From NCBI RefSeq assembly GCF_000699445.3, contig NC_067196.1, forward strand, positions 92,660,864 to 92,724,863: a stretch of 64,000 nucleotides of DNA, written 5' to 3'. The stretch comes from Schistosoma haematobium. Its lineage: Eukaryota > Platyhelminthes > Trematoda > Strigeidida > Schistosomatidae. Under the pieces are notes generated by a model. The model was not told the origin of the DNA, made no database searches, and was given only the letters and a program-made list of their open reading frames with translations. Below are positions 1 to 11,007 of the stretch, in pieces; within the stretch, counting starts at the first letter, position 1; each line of letters starts with the position of its first letter. The position numbers were made by a program, and so were the translations under genes.

Positions 1-129
1 ATGAATAAACATTGATAGGAATATAGTGATTAGAGTTCAGTTGAAAGATTATTTATTTTTTTTAAAGGTAGTTGAAAAATAAAATCAATGACGTAATAAA
101 TATATAAGATAAAAATTAAAAAAAAATTA

Positions 130-800
130 AGCTGCAGCGGAAGAATATTTGTCACCAAGGCAGGGAAAGATCAACAATCATCTCCTTTTGAACACATAAG
201 TCAGGTTTTTGGCGCCTGATAGCAACTGCTTCAGCAAACTTCAAAAGACTGGAGTTTGGCTTCTTACTAATCACCTTGGATGATTGTAGGGTGTCAACCT
301 GATGGCCTGTGTCAAGGAGATGTTTAGTGATTGCACTACTTAGAGTCTTTCTTTCTCTTGTTCTGAGACTTTTTGGAACATGTTCAAAAAATCTGAGATA
401 TGCCCTTCTCTCTGTTCGGCCAATGTAGCTGCTTTGGCAGGTACATGTAAATTTATAAATACAATTGGCGGTAACATGAAAAGGATGCTTATCAACCTTT
501 GATTGAGTTGTTGAACATGTTGTTTTACACAGAATTTGAAGTTTGTCCGCCGGATAGGTTCTGGCTAGCGCAGTATTGAGTCTCCTGTTGATTGTATTAG
601 CAACATCATCACCTTTGAAGTGAAGACTTATAGTTTTTGGTTTTTTATTGACAGTAATTACTTCAATATTATTTTCTTTACGCTTTTTATATTTGTCAAT
701 AAACTTTTGTGGGTAATAGTTGTCTCGTAGGCATTTTCGCACATTCATCAATTCTTCTTCCAGCTTATCAGTGGTACAAATCTTTTCTGCCCTATAAAAT
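130..800 (-). pseudogene. Penelope-like element, 3' part with GIY-YIG endonuclease (lineage A)
   Basis: Open frame at 152-751 (199 aa) on the minus strand. Residues near 97-112 read CIYKFTCTCQSSYIGR, the GIY-YIG core of Penelope-like retroelements, which nick DNA to prime reverse transcription. A conserved AEAVAIR block with the expected catalytic Glu follows, and the protein ends in LSLPW, as do the copies at 11.0 kb (LLLPWS) and 51.6 kb (LNLPW). The upstream RT domain is absent, because homology stops near 800, so this is a 5'-truncated dead copy. It lies just upstream of the first visible exon of the MIEN1-like gene, antisense to it. Element identity is confident; the exact ends are approximate. 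Confidence 0.85.
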
Positions 801-1650
801 AGTGTTTAAACTAGTGCCTTCTTGTAGCTGGGTGGTATATATTTACAATATTCAGCCTATTAATTTCATTTACACCCATGTCATATTTTACGAATATTTC
901 TTCAATATAAACCCTCTCATGTAAGCAGTTTAAACCCATTATGTAATTATTATCTTTTTAAATACCACAGGTTGTAAGCAGTTGACGAGAACCTACGAAA
1001 TAAAATGAATTCATGTTATTCTGCTAGGATCTTTGTTCTTGCTCATTAGGATGTTTATTTGCATTTTTTTATGTTTGGCTCAATGTTCAGTTATCAGTCA
1101 CTTAGAAATGCTTTTTATTGTTTGAAATTGATATTATGTAATCAACATGTATCCTTGATTTTGTCGATGTTTATTATTACAGTCGTCATGTATACTTCAA
1201 ATGAATACCGTCGACGTTAAGCTATTTCGTTTTTTCTATTATCTTTGCCCGCTAAAAGTAGTACAATGTGAAATAAGTTATGCTCTGAATCTTATTATCC
1301 TGATACTCGTCAAATGTTTCATTTTTACCTTGTCTACGTAAGAGATAATTTTTTATGTATTTCTTTCTTAATTCGGCTAGTATATTCTCTTAAAGAGAAA
1401 GCAACTACCGATATTGTTAACCAATGTAGAAATTTAGGAAGAAATATCGTTAAGGCGTTAAAATAATGGGATTTTAAATCTAGTCGATAATTGTCAGATT
1501 ATTATAGAGTATTTCAATTCTGAAATTTTACCTACTGATCTCATATCAGTGTGATTCAATTCCAGCTTTGAATTCCTTTTTAACAGTTACTGAATAGTTT
1601 AATTAGTTGGTATATTATGATTTCTTTCATGACTAATTATTATCTTCCAG
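801..1650. other. unassigned AT-rich DNA upstream of exon
   Basis: No repeat family or coding signal recognised. It probably belongs to the intron preceding the exon at 1651. The exon encoding the N-terminal CxxC redox motif expected for this family was not found here and may lie left of the window. Confidence 0.4.
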
Positions 1651-1727
1651 GATCTTTCGAAATCACCGTGAATGGAAATCTAATTTTTTCAAAACTAAAG
1701 TGTGGTAGTTTTCCTTCAACAGAAGCC
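1651..1727 (+). CDS. MIEN1: MIEN1-like (Rdx/SelW family) protein, internal exon
   Basis: This 77-nt exon follows a pyrimidine-rich acceptor (tatcttccag) and is followed by a consensus donor (gtaagt). After two bases that complete a Gly codon it reads SFEITVNGNLIFSKLKCGSF and then PSTEA. That is the signature strand region of the Rdx/SelW thioredoxin-like family; the pattern FEI.ING.L.FSKL..GGFP is typical of MIEN1 (C35). The exon ends in phase 0, matching the start of the exon at 4202. The two together give a C-terminal segment with the same spacing as animal MIEN1, without gaps. MIEN1 is a small membrane-anchored, redox-type protein linked to cell migration and Akt signalling in mammals; its role in a fluke is unknown. 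The N-terminal exon is not in view. SelW is a less likely alternative, because SelW lacks a CAAX end. Confidence 0.85.
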
Positions 1728-1978
1728 GTAAGTTATTCTTACTTTTTTTTTCAAAGTTAAAAGTATAACTTTACATTATTGTTAATTTCTACACATCTAT
1801 ATTTGGACAGTACGTTTCCCAGGGGAAATTCAGTGAATAATCAGAAACAGATTGATGAATTTCGAGTTGGTAATTTTATCAAGAAACATGGAGATAATGC
1901 GATTTCGATTTACTTGAACTTTCTCTAAATATTTTATGTAAACGTCTTTCAAAATTGCACTTCCTGGTTATTATTTAG

Positions 1979-2178
1979 GTATTTATTTCACTGGATTATA
2001 CTCTTTGAATAACATCTTCAAACACTAATCTATCCGATTACTGCTTATACTCTTACCGCCTCTATCACTACGGGATTTGAATCGACAACTGCATCTCTGT
2101 ACTAATGTGGTATGGCAACTTAAACTGATGTACGTACGTACGAAGTTCTACGTTGTTACTGACTGACTGACTGACTGA
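1979..2178 (+). mobile_element. LINE 3' UTR fragment with CTGA tail (Perere-3/SR3-like)
   Basis: Matches by eye the 3' UTR that follows the RT reading frame at 50525: the TTTCACTGGATTATACTC block, the CACTACGGGATTTGAATCG block, alternating GTACGTACGTACG and a terminal (CTGA)n. It is a severely 5'-truncated copy lying in sense orientation inside the intron. Confidence 0.8.
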
Positions 2179-2696
2179 TTAGAGTAGACTTGAGTTTAGT
2201 GGATTATATACTGAGTAAATTACCTCACTTAAAAATTGCTTTCACTAATAGTTTCCTGTTGTTATCGAATCATTAGAAACTACGGGAATTATTATTGATT
2301 AACCTAAATTTTCAATTTTTCTCAGTACTGAATGCAATTTACTTAGTCCCTATATTTTACAGCTTGTATAAAATCCGCGAATCACTGATGTCAGAAATTT
2401 ATTTTTCATATTTTTCTGTCATTTATTTCCTAAACCATAATGTCAGCATAAGAAAAGATAGGCAAACAGATAGGATTTTTACACAAGTATATTTTAGTGT
2501 AAATTACATCAAAGCCGAATGTAACCAATAGTCCAAGTTACTTAAATTTCTTGTACATTCTGTTTGGGATTAAATGATAAGAGTTTCTCGGTCAAGTGAC
2601 CTTGCTCGATTCAAATTTCAAGATATTCAATAGGGTAGATTTTATCATCATTCATGTTTCTATTTTCCACGATGAATCTATCAGTGCTTGATGACA

Positions 2697-3066
2697 CTAA
2701 CTTCTAGTCTCAGCCATGTTAGGAGATGCAGACTACTTAGTTGTGGTCCGCGTGACTATCGTAACGAATGGTTGGAGACTCTTGGTGACATAGCTCAGAA
2801 TCGGTCACAATGGCGTAGTTGTATACATTCTCTGTTTTCTCTTAAACAGTGAGATTAAAATCACTTCATATCTTTTTTTCTACGAACTAATTCTTTCTTC
2901 TTGTACTATATGCTTATATGCAATCTTTGTTTTATGTATTACTACCATTGAATTAACTACTTCTATGAATCCGGTGTTCATCTTGTTGTGTTAATGAGGT
3001 GTGGCAACTTTGACCGATGCATAGATGTGCTTGGTCCTACGTTGTGGCTGACTGACGACTGACTCA
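2697..3066 (+). mobile_element. LINE 3' end, diverged relative of the 50-kb copy
   Basis: Begins with a degraded C-terminal RT segment (WLETLGDIAQNRSQWRSCIHS-like, readable with frame changes), then a stop, a 3' UTR and a GACTGACGACTGACTC tail. The same 3' UTR type recurs on the minus strand at 44762-45045. Confidence 0.7.
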
Positions 3067-3084
3067 ATTTAATTAAACACAAAC

Positions 3085-3446
3085 ATTGGTACATAGAGAG
3101 GCACCAAATAGATAAGCGTCACATGAATCATTCGATTTGTGTGGGGGTTGGGATACTGTCTGGGTGCCCAAACCGAAGTAGGTGATTTTCTTAGGGGGCT
3201 ACACCCGGAGCCTTTGATCTAAAGGTGTTATTCAAAAGGCAGTGGAGTATCATGAGGAGCTGCAGTCCTATGATAGCCGGTGACCAACGATTAGTTCATA
3301 CGCCATTTGTTCCTTCAGGATCCTGGAGTCCATGTGAAGCATCGGTTTGGAATCAGGGTTTTCCGACTCCCCTATGTAGACTGTCCATGTCCACCAACCC
3401 GGTTAAAGCACCGGGCATTCGCCTTTTGTCTTCTTAATTTCGTAAG
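3085..3446 (+). repeat. family E interspersed repeat, truncated
   Basis: Starts TTGGTACATAGAGAGGCACC and shares long stretches with 7706-8225 (minus), 8898-9012 (minus) and 41592-42015 (plus), including TGATAGCCGGTGACCAA and the TGCCGGACATTCGC-type block. I see no conserved reading frame. It joins directly to LINE sequence at about 3447, so the junction looks like one insertion cutting another. Confidence 0.7.
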
Positions 3447-3757
3447 CAACAGTTGAATGACATGGCTCAAAATCGTTTGCAATGGCGCAGGTGCATCCAC
3501 TCTTTGTGTTCTCCTAAATTCTAATCTTCTGAATTGTTCGTATCCCTTTCTTTTTTCTCTTTCCAAATTTATTTCACTGGATTATACTCCTTGAATAATA
3601 TATTGAAACCCTAATCTTTCTGATTACTATTCTTACTACCTCTACCACTACGGGATTTGAATCGACAACTGCATGTCTGTGCTAATGTGGTATGGCAACT
3701 CGAACTGACGTACGTACGTACGAAGTTCTACGTTGTTACTGGCTGACTGAAGGCAGT
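3447..3757 (+). mobile_element. LINE 3' end with last RT residues (Perere-3/SR3-like)
   Basis: Opens with LNDMAQNRLQWRRCIHSLCS then PKF and a stop, essentially identical to the end of the frame at 50525. The same 3' UTR follows, ending in a short CTGA tail. Confidence 0.8.
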
Positions 3758-3774
3758 GAATAAGATTTCTCTGT

Positions 3775-4090
3775 TAGTGGTTGTATACATGTGATCGTGT
3801 GGAAGCATTTCCAGAGGGAGAGCTGGCGCTCGGCCGCACCAGGGCGTTTAGGGTGCAGAGTATTTTTCGGAGGTGGGATTCGAACCCACGTTCACATCGT
3901 GGATCAGAACACCGAGAAGAATACTCGAGTTTGACGCCTTAGACCACTCAGTCACTATGACGTTAATAAGCCAGAGACACGCGTTATTCTCAGCTGGTCG
4001 ACCGATGCAAGTATTGATTAATGTCAACGTTGTTTAACTGCGGTAATCGGACGAGAACCGGCGCTTCCAACGTGGTACGGTCACCGACAC
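3775..4090 (-). repeat. tRNA-Leu/Ser-like repeat (SINE or tRNA pseudogene)
   Basis: On the minus strand about 3882-3966 reads like a class II tRNA. The A-box region is TGACTGAGTGGTCTAAGGCG and the T arm is perfect (GTGGG TTCGAAT CCCAC). The putative anticodon stem (TCAAA against ATTC) does not pair and the acceptor ends do not match, so it is not a working tRNA gene. GC-rich flanks on both sides suggest it is the head of a SINE family seen once here. Confidence 0.55.
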
Positions 4091-4201
4091 TATACCCATA
4101 ATTATTAGTTTAAGCAGTCAAACTTTAATTCTGTTTCATGTATATTTATATATATATACTTATTACATAATCATATACTATTTAATTTATGTTACTGTTA
4201 G

Positions 4202-4288
4202 GTCATTTCTGAATTGATTAACATTGAGAATGGTGAAACACCTCGTGAAGTAATTGAATATGAATCATCCAATTGTAATTTACTTTAG
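4202..4288 (+). CDS. MIEN1: MIEN1-like protein, terminal exon with CAAX box
   Basis: The acceptor is gttactgttag. The exon encodes 28 residues in phase 0, starting VISELINIENGE and ending SSNCNLL before TAG. The NGET motif and the C-terminal CAAX box align with animal MIEN1, which ends in a prenylated CVIL. Leu in the last position predicts geranylgeranylation of this protein, an inference from general CAAX rules. The reading frame is intact, splice signals are good and there is no TE homology, so this appears to be a functional host gene. About 360 nt of AT-rich sequence follow before the next repeat and probably hold the 3' UTR; I see no canonical AATAAA close by. Confidence 0.85.
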   Translation, partial: VISELINIENGETPREVIEYESSNCNLL

Positions 4289-4664
4289 ATCATTAATTCT
4301 TTTTTTATTTTATAATTTTTAATGTAAACATGAAAACTACGACAAAAATAATTATGATGTGTACAAAGTAAAGAAAAATATTTATTATTAACCTTTGTAT
4401 ACTGATGTGATATTGTCTAGTTTTCAGGGTTTTCTTTACTACCATTATGTATGGTACTTGGTATGATTATTCTTATTCTTACTGTTTATGTTTTGTGCAT
4501 CTTTATAAATTTGTTGCTGATTGACTGATTTATTGATTGATATCAATTTGTTTCATTGTTCAGTTTGTTTATTTTATTTTATTTTTTCTAAAAAAAATGT
4601 TTAACTTGCTTTTTTTGTAAACATGTTTTGTTTTGTTAGTTATATAGATTGATTATTTTTAAAC
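4289..4664 (+). other. probable 3' UTR and flank of MIEN1-like gene
   Basis: AT-rich, no recognised repeat. The poly(A) site was not identified. Confidence 0.4.
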
Positions 4665-4905
4665 AAAATATCACAAGTTGAAATCATGAGCCAATTGAAG
4701 CTAGACCACCATGGAAAACCTGGAAGCACTGGACGGCCGTTTCGTCCTATTGTGGGACTCCTCAGCAGTACACATCCACGAACCCGTCCCCCGCAGGATT
4801 CGAACCCAGGACCTACTGGCTTTGCGCGCGAGCACTTAACCATTGGACCACTGAGCCGGCATCCAACGGTGTTAATGTCTAACTTCAACCAATCCAAACA
4901 AAATA
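4665..4905 (-). mobile_element. SINE family A (tRNA head plus hammerhead)
   Basis: On the minus strand: A box in GGCTCAGTGGTCCAATGG, B box GGTTCGAATCC, then a hammerhead core CTGAGGAG...GAAAC, then the family tail GGTTTTCCATGGTGGTCTAG and CTTCAATTGGCTCATGA. The tRNA-like promoter identifies it as a pol III-type retroposon. Confidence 0.85.
4726..4777 (-). ncRNA. hammerhead ribozyme motif (SINE A copy)
   Basis: Minus strand: stem I 5' side TACTG, CTGAGGA, stem II GTCC/GGAC, GAAA, very short stem III ACGG/CCGT, cleavage triplet GTC, stem I 3' side CAGTG. All core bases are present. Confidence 0.75.
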
Positions 4906-5332
4906 GATTGATAATTCAGTGGTTATTATCAGTTGTACATTTTTTCTTTGATAATTCGTTATTGATTGTAGAACTTTCGTCTAAATTTAAATGAATAGTG
5001 AGACATTAAAGAGGAAGGAATATGTATTTGTGCAAATTTCAGTGAAAGAATTTGAAGTAAATCCAACATTTCGTCTGGCAATCTGATCCAAGCTTTTTCA
5101 AGGAAAATATTCTCTTTGAAAAGACTTTAGGTTTATGTATGTGTAAGATCTTTCTAGTACTTCGATCTATGCTTCTTATCTATCTGCTTTATATCATATA
5201 GTAGGATTAGTTGTTGCTACTACCATATTCTACATTTCTTCAACGTTATAGATCATCTATGTAATTTTAAACTCAGTCAGTATAAAGTCATGTTACACGT
5301 ATAGATGATAGCAAATAATCTGTTGATGCTAT

Positions 5333-5650
5333 TGCATAGTGAGAAGCAGTGACCAGCAGAGTTCAACCGGGTCAGTTGTGAGGTAGTAACTCACTGATGA
5401 CAATGGTGGATGTGTCGCACAATTTCGTGGATTAGTTGAAGTTGGACATAGACACTGTTGGATGCCGGCTCAGTGGTCTAGTTGGTTAGGCGCCTGGCGC
5501 GAAACGTATAGGTCCTGGGTTCGAATTCCGCGAGGCGGCGTTGTTGGATGCATTCTGCTGAGGAGTACCTTAATAGGACGAAACGGCTGTCCAGGTTTTC
5601 CATGGTGGTCTAGCTTCAGTTGACTCATGATCTCAACTATTGATACTGAA
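5333..5650 (+). mobile_element. SINE family A, near full length
   Basis: Includes the upstream block (GTGACCAGCAGAGTTCAACC, then GGTGGATGTGTCGC), A box GGCTCAGTGGTCTAG, B box GGTTCGAATTCC, the hammerhead core CTGAGGAG...GGACGAAAC and the CTTCAGTTGACTCATGATCTC tail. The stem I partner after GGCTGTC is altered, so self-cleavage is doubtful. Confidence 0.85.
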
Positions 5651-6020
5651 CATTTCTTGTGAAGTGTTGGTGGTACATTTAATTTTTGAATCTTGATCGT
5701 CGTATTTGAATTAATTTGCCTTTACTTGACCCTGTATCTTTATTAATAGATCTGGTTTGCAGATAAATAAGATCAATGTGGTCGTTGGATTTAATCCTTT
5801 GTATTACTAAAAACGTTCATTTAGATAAAAAAGTAATATCTGATACGTAATTCATCGTATACTTATTCAGTAATGATGATAATCTGCATTTGATAACCCT
5901 CTCTTATAGTACTGGTATTATTTTGGTCGGCTGTTGAAATATATATATCTATTTTTGAACAAAGTAACTTCATTTCAATCAGCTCATACCAATTCTTACC
6001 ATTAAAGATACCGATTTATC
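5651..6020. other. unassigned AT-rich DNA
   Basis: No coding or repeat signal recognised. Confidence 0.3.
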
Positions 6021-6750
6021 AATTGAAAGGAATAAATAAATTTTTACTGAAAGGAGATAAAGAAAACATCTCAAAAATAATACTCAAGTGTTTAAAGTAA
6101 TAAACGATTAGTTTCGATCTCAGTAGGAATCGCAATCCGTCAAAATCTAGACGCAATCTACCAACAATTTCTAAATGTAACAAAATTGAATGAATAGTGG
6201 TCTTGAGTGCTGTTAGAGGTATGAGGGCGGTTATCACTTCCCGGTTGCCCACACCGTGGAAGGGTTCTTCTGGAGGTACTTGAAAAGGAATTTGGATTAA
6301 AGGTGGTCGTAGTGACCTGAGAGCGTGACCGCAGTGCCCAAGGGACAACTGCTTGAGGTCGGTCACACACGACCTTTTTATGAGTAACTTTTGTGTTAGC
6401 TTCGTACTTGTTGAGACCTTACTGCTGGAGACGGATATCCGTGGGATAAGGCGAGGTGTGCATTTTTAAGGTTGACCTTCTCTAACCCCACCCCTCCTTG
6501 TGGGAAGGCATCATCACCGCCATGCTTGTTGCCTGAAGGAAACGCCTTACTACTGTCACACCTCTGTACAGTCAGCAGTACGACTTCGCCTTCGGACCTT
6601 GAGTTTGTTGCTTTTAGTCTTACCGCTCCTCAACCGACCTGTCTGACATGGTAGGACCTTGAGGAACGGTTGTTCCAGCAGGTGTAGCTCGGTTGCTTCA
6701 TCACAACAGGCAAGCCCGACCACCAAGTCAAGGTAACAAGATAACAGTTC
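6021..6750 (-). mobile_element. LINE 5' region (Perere-3/SR3-like)
   Basis: The part at 6180-6510 is clearly homologous to 17110-17430, which leads into a LINE endonuclease/RT frame on the same strand. Blocks such as GTCACTACGACCACCTTTAA and GGAGGTACTTGAAAAGGAA are shared. GC is high for the window. Short open frames here are degenerate. I read it as a 5' UTR/N-terminal fragment of that LINE. Confidence 0.65.
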
Positions 6751-7029
6751 TGGATCCCATTGCTAATCACTTAGCGAAGAAAAAAGTATTTCTAGTCACT
6801 ACACAGCATCTATTATTTAGGTTGCCATTGACTTGATTAGATGAATTCATATGATAGATTACATTTCTAGTTATTAGGATTTTCATAAATAACATAATCA
6901 TTTATTTGGAAATCTTAAATGTGGCCAACGAAATTTAGTTCTTAACGTGAGTATTTAGTTTAACAATAATTTAGAATGTAGTAAAAAACAATATTTCGTA
7001 TTGTATTATTGTGGTGCGTGTTACTTATA
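6751..7029. other. unassigned AT-rich DNA
   Basis: Nothing recognised. Confidence 0.3.
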
Positions 7030-7270
7030 TTGATATAAGTAGTATATAACGCGAGTCAAGAATGTAATGTCTGGCAGCAGAAGCCTGGGAAGATCAAGAT
7101 AGGAAGAACGGGGATAGACAGCAATTAGTATGGAAATGCAAGAACAATGAAGTCTGAGACAATTATTGTGCATTTTGCAAGTTGGGTATTATAGCATGGT
7201 TTTTCTATTTTACCAAGTAACTCTGGATTGCTGTGCTAAAAATAATTTGGTTGTCCTCACCTATGTTCTC
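7030..7270 (+). repeat. family H repeat, decayed copy
   Basis: Shares GATATAAGTAGTAT, GAACAATGAAGTCTGAGACA and CATTTTGCAA with 18465-18740 and 22256-22440. Non-coding. Confidence 0.6.
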
Positions 7271-7705
7271 CAATACATTTCAATAAAGAAATGCTGAGTG
7301 TTTCATATCTGAACTGAATTCTAACAGGTTGAATGGATGATAATGAATATAATCAGTTGCAACTGGACTTTACTTATTCATCTAATCCTTAAGTATCGTA
7401 CGCATCAATAACAAAGTAGATTGGTCTGTTCAACTAGTTGTAGTTAGGCATTTGACTCCATGTTTCTATGTCATTCTTGGCCTAATTTTAGCTTCCTGAT
7501 AGGATAAATAATTAATATAACCCTGACTATGTCCTAAGACATCAGATGATCATTGGACTACGGTAGCAATAACGAATATATCTAGTTTCATGCAATTGGT
7601 TCTGTTTATAAATTTGAATACACACAAGTTAACATCGAAATTTGTACACAGTTCACATTAGTCCACTTTGTAAACAATGTTGGAGTCAGTTGCGTCAGTC
7701 TTTAA
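7271..7705. other. unassigned AT-rich DNA
   Basis: No supported feature. Confidence 0.3.
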
Positions 7706-8225
7706 TTTAACTATTTGTTTGTTGGTATGAATCCACGAAGTACCCTGGTACGGCCGAGAATGGGGAGAGTCCGCTCTCACACGGCCACATGCATGCAACC
7801 ACTACCAGGGAAGTCCTACTCATTTCCTTCTCACGGTGGGGGTGTTGTTTACGAAATTGACAGGACGAAAAGCGAATGTCCGGCGCCTTAACCGCGTTGA
7901 TGGACATGGAGAGTCCACATAGGGGAGTTGGAAAACCCTAATTCCTAACCAGTGCTCCACATGGGCTCCATTATCCTGATGGAACAAATCGCGTATGAAC
8001 TAATCGTTGGTCACCGGCTATCATAGGACTGCAGCTCTTTACGATGCTGCAATACCTTGTGAATAACACCTTTAGATCAAAAGCTCCGGGTGTTGCCCCC
8101 CAAGCAAACCACCTACTTCGGTTTGGGCACCCGAGCAGTATCCTATCCCTCATACAAATCGAATGATTTATGTGGCGCTTATCTATTTGGTGCCCCTTTG
8201 TACCAATAATTATGTGTTCAAATAA
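7706..8225 (-). repeat. family E interspersed repeat, longest copy
   Basis: About 520 bp, homologous to 3085-3446 and 41592-42015 in the opposite orientation. One end carries TTTGGTGCCCCTTTGTACCA, an imperfect short palindrome. GC-rich relative to flanks. No long conserved frame, so probably a SINE-like or untranslated part of a larger element. Confidence 0.7.
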
Positions 8226-8897
8226 GTAAATCCACGAATAAGATAAAGATGGGAAATCATTTTGAGTCCTAGTAACTCAACATATAAAGGTTTAGTAAAT
8301 GATTTGTCTTCCATTGATGCATACATCCACAAACTTGCAAATGGCTAATTACAAAATGAGGAGGGAGTGTCTAATTAATTTCCAATGAATAAACAAAATC
8401 CATGAATTAATGATGATTACTATAATCAATACTTAACACAAAATCTGTAAGCAAGTAGACATAATTACTTAACTATTGATTGTTACTGATGTACGGGGGT
8501 GATGGAGATTGAAGATAGTATTCATGAATACAGAAAACACTAGGTATCTAGTTTGTTCTTGTTTAATGCTTCTTCATGATGGAAACAGAACTTTTCATGA
8601 AATCGAACACAAGAGCTACAGTCAACATGATGAATACAACACTTTTAAGCCAGTGAATCAACATTCAGAGGTTTAGTTTGTCAACTTCAGTTAATGAGCT
8701 ATATAGAGGCGTTGATCATCCAATTCCATTGGTGATAACACTTTCACTTCTGAGTTACGTGGATCCTAATAAAGGAATCATGTTACTCGAACGAACCTAT
8801 CTCAGTTATTGCACCTGAAAACTGGTGACCTGTCTAAAAGTTTGGGATAGTTATTTTCAAACTGTACAGGTACTGCAGTTATCCTTCATGTTTTAGA
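8226..8897. other. unassigned AT-rich DNA
   Basis: No coding or repeat signal recognised. Confidence 0.3.
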
Positions 8898-9012
8898 TTT
8901 GTTTACCTGCTTCGGTTTGGGCACCCAGGCAGTATCACAGCCCACACACACACAAATATGGTGTGGCGCACATATATTTGGTGCCCTCTTGTACAAGTAT
9001 TTATGTGTTGAA
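8898..9012 (-). repeat. family E repeat, end fragment
   Basis: Contains CTTCGGTTTGGGCACCC and TTTGGTGCCCTCTTGTAC, as in the last part of 7706-8225, with a small CA run inserted. Confidence 0.65.
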
Positions 9013-9664
9013 ATAAACAAATAAATTAGATTTGTTTGAACGAGACAACAATGAATGCTAAGTGTATCTACTCACATGCGTAGAAATTATTAAAATGTTA
9101 AATACTAAGAACACTACAGTCGTTAGTATATTTTTCTTCTTATTCATTCCTTAAAAAAACAAGAGACCAATATATTGGAATCCGAACATCTTATATATAT
9201 GACAGAGAAAAGTGATTCTGTCATTTGAGCTAGTGAAAAACTTTAATAACTGGACTAAGGTATATTGAGTTTTAAATCATTATATTGCTGGTATGTACAT
9301 TTTAAGATTACTGACAAGTGACTATATCATATATGCTATACATCGTAGAGGTATGATTTGTCGTAAAATCTGTTACTATGAGATATCGGATAACAGTGAG
9401 TTGTATATTACTTGATAGATGGGTGATAAGTGCTACAAATGTCATTCAAAGTGATATTTATCAGAGTTTAAGGTAGATGTAAGTGGTGTAAATGGAACGA
9501 TCAGGACAATGTACTTTCACACTGGTAGATGGACAATTATAATAGATCTCACGAGAAAGTACAACCGACATTAACAGTTTACAAGGCCAATGTAAATTTG
9601 GAAATGAGAGTGGGTTGCAACTATTTTTTATCATCTATATATAGTAGTAGAGATTGCTGAGTTT
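9013..9664. other. unassigned AT-rich DNA
   Basis: No supported feature. Confidence 0.3.
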
Positions 9665-9960
9665 TTTAAAGGTCATGAACGAATCAATGTTAGACCACCA
9701 TTGAAAACCTGAAAGCACTGGACGGTCGTTTCATCTTAGTATGGGAATACTTAGCAGTGCGAACCAATATTTCCTCATGTGAAACTCCAACCCAGGACTT
9801 TCGGTCTTGCGCGCGAATGCTTAACTTGTAGACCACTGAGCCGAGTTCCAACGATGTTAATGTGTAAATTCAATCAATCTACGATATTGCGTGATCATCT
9901 TTCATTGTCTTCGTTGGGTAACTCACACTCGTCACTTCTCAGTGAGCACGTAATGTTTCA
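9665..9960 (-). mobile_element. SINE family A, decayed
   Basis: Recognised by the CTAACATTGATTCG tail, the CAGTGCTTTCAGG block and the A-box region CTCAGTGGTCTACAAG, all on minus. The hammerhead core is mutated (CTAAGTATTCCC). Confidence 0.75.
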
Positions 9961-11007
9961 TCATTTTATTTTTGTCTACTTTAAGTAGTATAAAACGTAT
10001 TAAAACATTTTATTGAATTGTTTAAAACAGTATACTCATAATTGTAAAGATGAACAAATTGGATCAAGTTCCCATTTAAGAAATGACATATGATTGATGT
10101 ACCTAATAAGGAATGTTTTGAATTCTTTCTCAAAGTACTGGGATTTAAACTGAATTTACAGTTCGTTAAAATGATGAAATTTGAAGTTCTAATATGCAAA
10201 AGATATTATTTTCATCTCATTTTTATACATGTATCATTTTGAGGGGCCCTTTATTTTGTCGTCAGTTAGATCGAAAGATGTTGTCGACAGGGCGCTCCAC
10301 TTTAGTGGCCCGTGAATCTAACTCCAAGAAGAGCGTAATGAACGCTTGTTATCACCTATCCTCGTATATAATCCATCGACTTAAATCGCGTTAGTCAATT
10401 ACGGAATTAAATAAGTCAAATAACAAGAATGGACTTTTAAATACATTTATTTTGAATATGAAGCGGATGGAATAGAGAGCAGATAAAGGACTCAAAGTGG
10501 AGATAGCAGGTAAGCCAACACTAATTTTAGTCAATCGTTAATCAATATTTATAGGCACACAAAAGTAAACGGAATATACCCATTATGACATTAAATAAGA
10601 AAGAAAGATTAGTTCAGCGAAGAGTTCTCTTTTCGGCGAATTCATTTTCAAAGCTGTACAATCAAAAATATATATACTTATTTTTACAGAATGATAATAA
10701 TACTGACAATAAAACTTCTGTTATACATGGTGACAGTGAGGTTAAATAAACAAACGTATTAGAAAAATAAATTTCAAACAAGGAAAGTTTAATAATCGTT
10801 TGATAGTTAATGACTTAAGTATTCATTGGGTAAGGATGGCTCAGCATGATAAAATAAAATGTTAAAACAGAGATGAAATGTGATCGGAATGATCGTGGAA
10901 ATAAAAACAAACCGGTTGGGGGTAGAAGATTTGAAGGCAAGATGGTAGGTGAAGCATGTGGCTGTAAGGAAACAAGAGTATGAAGAAAGAGAAAATTTTT
11001 TAATACA

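Larger units (their letters stand above)
1728..4201 (+). other. intron of the MIEN1-like gene, repeat-filled
   Basis: Phase-0 intron of 2474 nt running from gtaagt to ...gttactgttag. It contains a LINE 3' tail (1979-2178), a second LINE 3' end (2697-3066), a family E repeat (3085-3446), a third LINE 3' end (3447-3757) and a tRNA-like repeat (3775-4090). About 2180-2696 is unassigned AT-rich sequence. Confidence 0.8.

Noticed and set aside
3882..3966. Functional tRNA-Leu or tRNA-Ser gene
   Set aside because: Anticodon and acceptor stems do not pair; kept only as a tRNA-like repeat.
4686..4994. 102-aa frame across a SINE
   Set aside because: Antisense of the SINE A tRNA head and ribozyme; similar frames appear in other SINE A copies.
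6019..6366. 115-aa minus frame as a host gene
   Set aside because: Its first half matches the LINE 5' region repeated at 17.1-17.4 kb; the second half is AT-rich flank.
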